Assembly (NCBI GenBank): GCA_038496445.1
Contig: JALMLS010000455.1
Coordinates: 434,001-498,000 of the forward strand
Length of the DNA: 64,000 bases
Reading direction: 5' to 3'
Source: Trichosphaerium sp. ATCC 40318
Taxonomy: Eukaryota; Discosea; Flabellinia; Trichosidae
Under the pieces are notes generated by a model that saw only the letters and a program-made list of their open reading frames with translations, was not told the DNA's origin and made no database searches. The translations under genes were made by a program, and so were the position numbers. Of the stretch, positions 58,822-64,000 are shown piece after piece (position 1 is the first letter of the stretch; each line of letters starts with the position of its first letter).

Positions 58822-60559
58822 CTACACTATAAGTTTGTTCTTCTTTGCTTTCATCACTTTGACACGTTCAATACCTGTGAATCCAACTTCTTTCAACAAA
58901 TTTTTATCAACCTCATCAAATTCTAGACCCGATTCATCCATCAATGATCCAAGCTCTTTTGCTCGTTTGGTAGCAATACCTAATGTTACTAGTATTGAAA
59001 ACCAATTAGTTATCTCCTCTTCTTGTTTACTTGCTGCCACATTGAGATCAATTGATTGAATATTCTGTGGCTAAGACGTCAGACTTGGATTCCAAAATGT
59101 ATTTTAAGATAACAGTACCTTGGTATAAATGGAAGCATCGGGTTTATCGCTCCATGACTTACGAGATAGCATGTCGTACGTGTCAATAGATGAAGGTGCT
59201 TCACATTTTCTTTCATTTGTATCGCCAGATAGACTATCACGTGATAGTGGTTCGCTGGAATATACGTCCTTTTAAAAGAATAGTTGTGAGTAAGATATAG
59301 CTTGTATTAATAGTACCTCAGTAAGGTCATCTTGTTGATTTTTTTGAAGGGCTTCAACAGCATCTTGAATAATCTGTAAATCTTCTAGAGCGCCTCCGAA
59401 CTTTGCGTATTTGTGTTTTGGATCATACACCGCTTTTGACAAGTACTTGTCGCTTGGGTCCGCTTTCAACTTTGCCCGCATCTGTTCTAAGTTATTCTGA
59501 TCAGTTGTTTCTGTTTCTGTTTCCACATCTGTGTCTGTTTTAAGATTTAGCATTGAAAAGGTATGAATATATCTATTGTTACGAGAAACATACCTTGCTC
59601 CAAAGACGTTGATTGATGCTCTGATTCATCTAATTAATAAAAGTCACAAACACGTGATAAAGAGTTGTTAACAGGTTACCTTTTTTCAAGTTCTTGATGT
59701 ATTCTAGTATTTTATTTGCGTATCCCAGAGGTATTTTGAGTAATAGCATCACGTTAAGGTTCAATCGTAAAAAGTCTTGGCCGCTTTTGGATAAAAGAGA
59801 AAGGTCAGTGTTTCTTACACAAGAATAATAAGTACCTTAACTTATGATCTTTTAACAAGTCAACAAGTGAAGGTTCAATCCTATGAAGCACATATAACAC
59901 TTGATCACATGTCCAAGTTGATGGTGGTACTGCCGTATTTCTACCAGAATACGTGATTTCAAAAGGGTTTAAGGAAACGTTATACTCATCAAGGAAGGTT
60001 ATCAATTTTTTTTCAGTGCACAACCACTTTGCCTCAATTGCCTTCTCACCAGGAAAAGTAATCTCGACATTCTCATCTGGTAAATCTGAAATCCAGTTAC
60101 TATCCCATATTGTGCCATCAAGAAAGTAAATGTGCCCAATACCATCGCTTTTGTCATCTTTAAATTCACCAACATATCTATTTCCATTTGCCCATGTGTA
60201 TTCTCCTTTGCCATTACGTTTATCATCTTTAAATTCGCCATCTTTAAATTCTCCTTTGCCATCCTTTTGTCACATACCAACATAGCTATTTCCATTTGCC
60301 CATGTGTATTCTCCTTTGCCATTGCGTTTGTCATCTTTAAATTCGCCAACATATCTATCTCCATTTGGCCATGCCCATGTGTATTCTCCTTTGCCATTGT
60401 GTTTTTGTCATCTTTAAATTCGCCAACATATCTATTTCCATTTGCACATGTGCCAACATATTCTCCATTTGCACATGTGCAATTTTTGCCATCATCTTTA
60501 AATTCGCCAACATATCTATTTCCATTCGTATAGGTAACCTCTTTTTTTGTACTAGTCAT
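58822..60559 (-). CDS. MORN-repeat protein with two SAM domains; MORN part frame-damaged
   Basis: The N-terminus, MTSTKKEVTYTNGNRYVGEF, opens an array of MORN repeats (GNRYVGEFKDDKRNGKGEYTW), which usually bind membranes or build scaffolds. After the array comes a linker, WLCTEKKLITFLDEYNVS, then a SAM domain (about 59930-59695, DHKLSGQDFL...LNLNVMLLLKIPLGYANKI), an acidic Glu/Thr/Gln linker, and a second SAM domain (about 59040-58822) with NLLKEVGFTGIERVKVMKA. The SAM part splices well over six exons. The MORN part, however, needs a shift near 60410 and meets TGA near 60268 (SYVGM-stop). Either assembly errors in near-identical 69-bp repeats or real decay explain this. Confidence 0.6.
60165..60545 (-). 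repeat. Tandem MORN-encoding DNA repeats
   Basis: Five to six nearly identical units of about 69 bp, each reading NGNRYVGEFKDDKRNGKGEY in the best frame on the minus strand. Some units are shortened or merged. Such arrays often change copy number and are prone to collapse in assembly. Confidence 0.7.
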
Positions 60560-61206
60560 TTTGACAATCTGGCTAGGACAAAACGACGCTAAAAAACGCC
60601 TCGAAACTATCACGTGAGTTTAGTAAACGTTTCGCTAACCACAAAATATTTGCAGTACCAAGAGAATAGCGTATTCAAGCTTCTTTGAGCTTACTTTACT
60701 TGCGTAAGGCTATTTACTGCGTGTTTGAAACTATTTAGTACTAATGGCTATTAAAAGTATGTGGAGGTACCCAGTATCCAAAGTCCACGCAAAGTTGCTT
60801 CTAGCGTATCAAACGAACTTTCAATAAGTTCACTTAAAATATGTTTTTGAGGTCATGCGATTCTTAGCGTTCCTCATTATCAAGAAAAGTACAACAAGTT
60901 TAAAAACAGAGTAAGTAATACCTCCTTGGCTAATTCTTACGCATTGAAAAGCTGTATCAGCTGCGTTAAGGATGTTTGTTTTCAAAAAAACAATCTAAAA
61001 ATACAGTACTAACACTCCCACACTTAAACTAGGTGTAAACGGGCTTGAGTGATCAAGGTTATTTTGATATAAACCAAGCAAAATACGAAGTGCCGTAATC
61101 TAATGATTTTACAGTAAACGTTATGATGCATTTCACCGTTTACGTTTTTGAAGCAGATTTTAGGAATTTATTATTAACACGTGATATGAAAGAATTTTTA
61201 ATGACA
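60560..61206. other. Intergenic stretch
   Basis: AT-rich spacer upstream of the MORN-SAM gene and downstream of the small membrane protein. No gene seen; CACGTG sites lie near 60609 and 61180. Confidence 0.5.
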
Positions 61207-62075
61207 TCAGTTGGAGGAGCTTAATACAGCAAAGAATAGGATAAGATATACTATTACAATTGTGACAGCACATCCGCAGTTAACACCAAAACCAACAAGC
61301 GCTCCTTTTCTCCTAAAACAAATAAATCAGTAAATTAACTTCATACAAAACAAGCCTTGGCTTTCAAGTACTCAACCTCCACCGTGTAAGAGTAAAAGAA
61401 AAAATAGATGGCGGGCAAGAAAAATAGTAACGTAAAATCATTTCAACGCGCTTTCGCACGTGCTAGGTTTGTTTTTTGAAGCGGCAACTGTTTTGAAAAA
61501 AACTGAAACGACCTCACTCTTTTTAGTCGAATTTAACTCTACATACCCTCTCCTGTTGTTTGAGAAAGCACACATGCCTATCAATAGGCCAATAAGTCCC
61601 AACCAAAATCCAATAAGACATCCGACCCAAAAATCACCTTGAGTTCCTAAATTCAAAGCGTTAATCACGTGATTTCCCAAAAAAACGTTAAACAACAAAA
61701 AAAAAACAGCAAGCAACTTTTTTTCCTTATTTCCAATTGACGGGTACCTTCGCTATAGTCAGTCGCATTTACATGTACAATAGTTTGAGCAGGAGCTGGT
61801 GAATATCCAGTTGGTTGATACTACGAAAAAAAAGTTAATTAAAAGTATAAATATCGCTAGAGAGCTATAAACCAATACGTAGTACTTAGTTTTAATGGAA
61901 AAGTAAAAAGTCGTAATTTTGAATGTAAAGTTCTGGTGTTTAAACTACAATTAACGTATACGTGTGAGGGTCCAGGCTGGTGTACTAGAGGAGAGTTTGG
62001 GTTGTATTGTGGTTGTGGAGTGGGTTGATATGGTTGAGGTTGAGGAGCATACGGAGTCTGGTATTGTTGGGCCAT
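61207..62075 (-). CDS. Small Pro/Gln-rich two-pass membrane protein
   Basis: Exon 1 (62075-about 61963) gives a Pro/Gln/Tyr-rich cytosolic tail, QYQTPYAPQPQPYQPTPQPQ, of the kind found in PLAC8 and SHISA-like proteins and able to bind WW domains. Further exons add PTGYSPAPAQTIVHVNATDY, the membrane segment WVGCLIGFWLGLIGLLIGM (about 61650-61580), and, in the last exon (about 61318-61207), GALVGFGVNCGCAVTIVIVY followed by FFAVLSSSNstop. Two membrane passes with a short link. No enzyme motif. Probably a vesicle or plasma-membrane protein of unknown role. Confidence 0.6.
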
Positions 62076-62499
62076 GATTATTAAACAGTAATTTGCGTAA
62101 CTTGAAGGTGCAGAAATCACAGCTTAACGCTGGACCGAACCTTAACCACACTGGACACGTGATCTCACCTATACATAGCAGTCAATGGTAAAAACAATAG
62201 GTTGGCACGGCGGTATGAAATTGGGCAACAACAAAAGAACAATGCATGTTGATGGAAGTAAAGAGTTAGAACAAACAACCGAATAAGTTGGTTTTTTTAG
62301 CGGCTCAAGCAACTATTTATATCTACTTTAATACAATATTACAATATGTAAGAACATCTGGTATACTACTTAGGTTGTTCTTACATCTTAGTATTTCAGA
62401 CAATACTTCGTATCTAAACAAAAGTAAAAATGAGAATTTCGAAATAGAGCCTTAATTTGTGGGGTTTTTTAGAGGTCAGGCAAGACATATTTCAAAACT
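62076..62499. other. Intergenic stretch
   Basis: AT-rich spacer between two minus-strand genes, including the promoter of the small membrane protein. No gene seen. Confidence 0.5.
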
Positions 62500-64000
62500 T
62501 TATGTAAATATTGAAGTAATAGTAAACAGTGATTGCGTTGCGTTTATCAAATACGTATCATTTGGTTTACAACGTCCGTCATTGCAACAAAAAAAAGAAA
62601 AAAAATATTGTTCTGAAGTCTTCTCGTACTTTAGTTTAACATTATCCCAGATATATCTCAACTCAAGAACCAAGAATGTATCTTGACGATCTTTTAAAAA
62701 CTCAGGAGGCTCAGCTAATAAAACAACCTAAATAAAACCGATTAATCACGTTGACTCTTCATAATCCAAAGCGGAAAAAAGTAAGAAAAAAATTCATTGA
62801 TATACCTTCTGTTGGGCTTGAATAACGCATTGTTCCTTGCTCGTATGCTTGCTTGTAACATCTTCTCCGTGATAAAAATAACGACATGATATTTGAGGGA
62901 CTTGATATACTTTAAACCCAGCAAGAAGTTGTACACTATCAATAACTTTCTGTGCTGTAATTCTTGGCACCTTTGCATCATCAAGGAGACATAGGATAGC
63001 CTATAAAGATATTTAACATATAAATATATTCTATCATATGACACTCACATTAAGGAACTCAGAGCTTTGAAATAAGGTCTCATATTCACTCTTGCGAACA
63101 CCAACTATTCAAACAAGTGAGATTAAACACAGTGTTGGCTGAAAATAACGTACTTTCTTCATAGTTCTCTGGCAGTTGCTGTTGCAGTACTTTACTCAAC
63201 AGAGGTACTTCCAAGCATTGACCAATCCGTGATGGTATTCTAGGATGTAAAATAGGTACCTTATCCCAAGTGATCATCTACAAAGAAAGGTTTTTTAGTC
63301 TAAACTAATCATTGGTTTGTATATGATGTTGTACCTCACTGTGATAACTTACGTCCTTGAATAGTAAATCTTTGGCATTGCGAAACTTTCCATTAATGTC
63401 AGGTAGCTTAATAGTACCGATACGAGCATCGCTTTCAAGAAATTTTGGCAAAATCAAAATAACTTCAACAAAGCTATCAATGAACTCAGGGTTTGCTTCT
63501 GTTGCCACTGCTGCTTCCTCGCAAAGACGAACAAGAACTTCTAGATTAAGTTCCTTTATACCAATTTGTTTGAATAGGGTAGGATAGTCTTCAAGGTATT
63601 CATCAGGTACTGTATAAGCGAATGGCGGAATGTCATATCGTAAATTGCTGTAGACTTTCGAGAACGGCAAGAAAACTGAGGACGGACTCCATGTGTTTTC
63701 GTATCTGAGCATCATGTACTGTTAGTAACTTTCAACGTCTTCGTTTAATAAGGGTATATTTACAGCTACTGTACCTGTAGTATGGGAACGCTATATGGTC
63801 AACTGTGAAGTCGTTTTTGCAATGTTTTTCGAGGAATCTATAAATTGCTCTGACTTGTATTGAGATATCTTTGGAGTCTTTGTCTTGTTTCTGCGCTGAA
63901 AGGAATTTAAGATGATTTGCAACTTGTGTAGGCGTTGGTTCAAAGCTTATAGAATCTGGTTGGTTCCAACCATAGTGTATATCTAACAAAGGAGTTTGTG
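62500..64000 (-). CDS. Sacsin-like protein, 3' part, cut by the right edge
   Basis: The visible exons are the C-terminal end of a larger protein whose start lies beyond the window. At the edge the frame is open (PLLDIHYGWNQPDS). The most telling part, LPDINGKFRNAKDLLFKDV followed by HPRIPSRIGQCLEVPLL, fits the sacsin repeat, in which a D-G-(L/F)-A-L strand is followed by a HP-I-LG helix; sacsins are large HSP90-related chaperone-like proteins. Later exons have VRKSEYETLFQSSEFL, KVYQVPQISCRYFY, LLAEPPEFLKDRQDTFLVLE and end at TAA 62500-62502. The HSP90-like ATPase domain, if any, would lie to the right. The assignment rests on the repeat pattern only. Confidence 0.55.

Noticed and set aside
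60132-60592. Plus-strand frames rich in Phe, Ile and Ser
   Set aside because: Mirror of the MORN array on the other strand; low-complexity repeat artefact.
1-64000. CRISPR arrays, insertion sequences, integrated viral cores or transposases
   Set aside because: No regularly spaced short repeats, transposase, integrase, reverse transcriptase or capsid motifs were seen on either strand.

Overview
This is nuclear DNA of a free-living, probably amoeboid protist. Genes are eukaryotic and dense, on both strands. Most are broken by many short introns, often with GTACG donors and TAG, CAG or AAG acceptors. Two cytosolic tRNA genes are present, and there is no prokaryotic or organellar gene organisation. 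Several genes fit Amoebozoa: a TSAUCER subunit of the TSET/TPLATE trafficking complex, a formin with an FH3-FH1-FH2-DAD layout, a peroxinectin-like haem peroxidase, a BCS1-like AAA ATPase and F-box/LRR proteins. The exact taxon cannot be settled from this window.

Layout. 0-12 kb: an ATP-dependent DNA ligase behind two GYW-type repeats (-), two uncharacterised genes (+), a secreted haem peroxidase (+), and a possible Rel/STAT-like DNA-binding protein (+). 11.7-18.5 kb: V-ATPase subunit G (-), head to head with a tandem SCP2 protein ending in SKL (+), then the formin (+). 19.4-26.2 kb: an NMNAT-like protein, a methyltransferase, tRNA-Ser, a SET-domain protein (-) and a secreted nitrilase-family amidase. 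26.7-34.2 kb: a PXMP4-like peroxisomal membrane protein with tRNA-Asp inside an intron, and TSAUCER (both -). 35-45 kb: BCS1-like ATPase, an F-box/LRR protein, a BTB protein, a membrane protein and a secreted repeat protein. 45-50 kb: a secreted GH95/DUF5703-like glycosidase and a decayed Crinkler-like kinase pseudogene. 50.9-55.4 kb: an unusual predicted multidomain kinase (-). 55.8-64 kb: a small hypothetical gene, an F-box/LRR pseudogene, a Cys-rich secreted protein, a MORN-SAM-SAM protein, a small membrane protein and the 3' part of a sacsin-like gene that runs off the right edge.

The strongest candidate for something undescribed is the gene at 50910-55424 (-). Its exons join in phase into one protein whose kinase domain is interrupted, between the N-lobe and the catalytic loop, by about 365 residues holding a UBA-like helix bundle and a ubiquitin-like fold, and which ends in a GNAT acetyltransferase domain. 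Two genome-scale patterns also stand out: introns of only 22-26 nt that repair apparent frame breaks in at least four genes, and strong excess of the palindrome CACGTG, much of it in introns and spacers.

All gene models were spliced by eye. Starts, ends and families without clear motifs are inferences.
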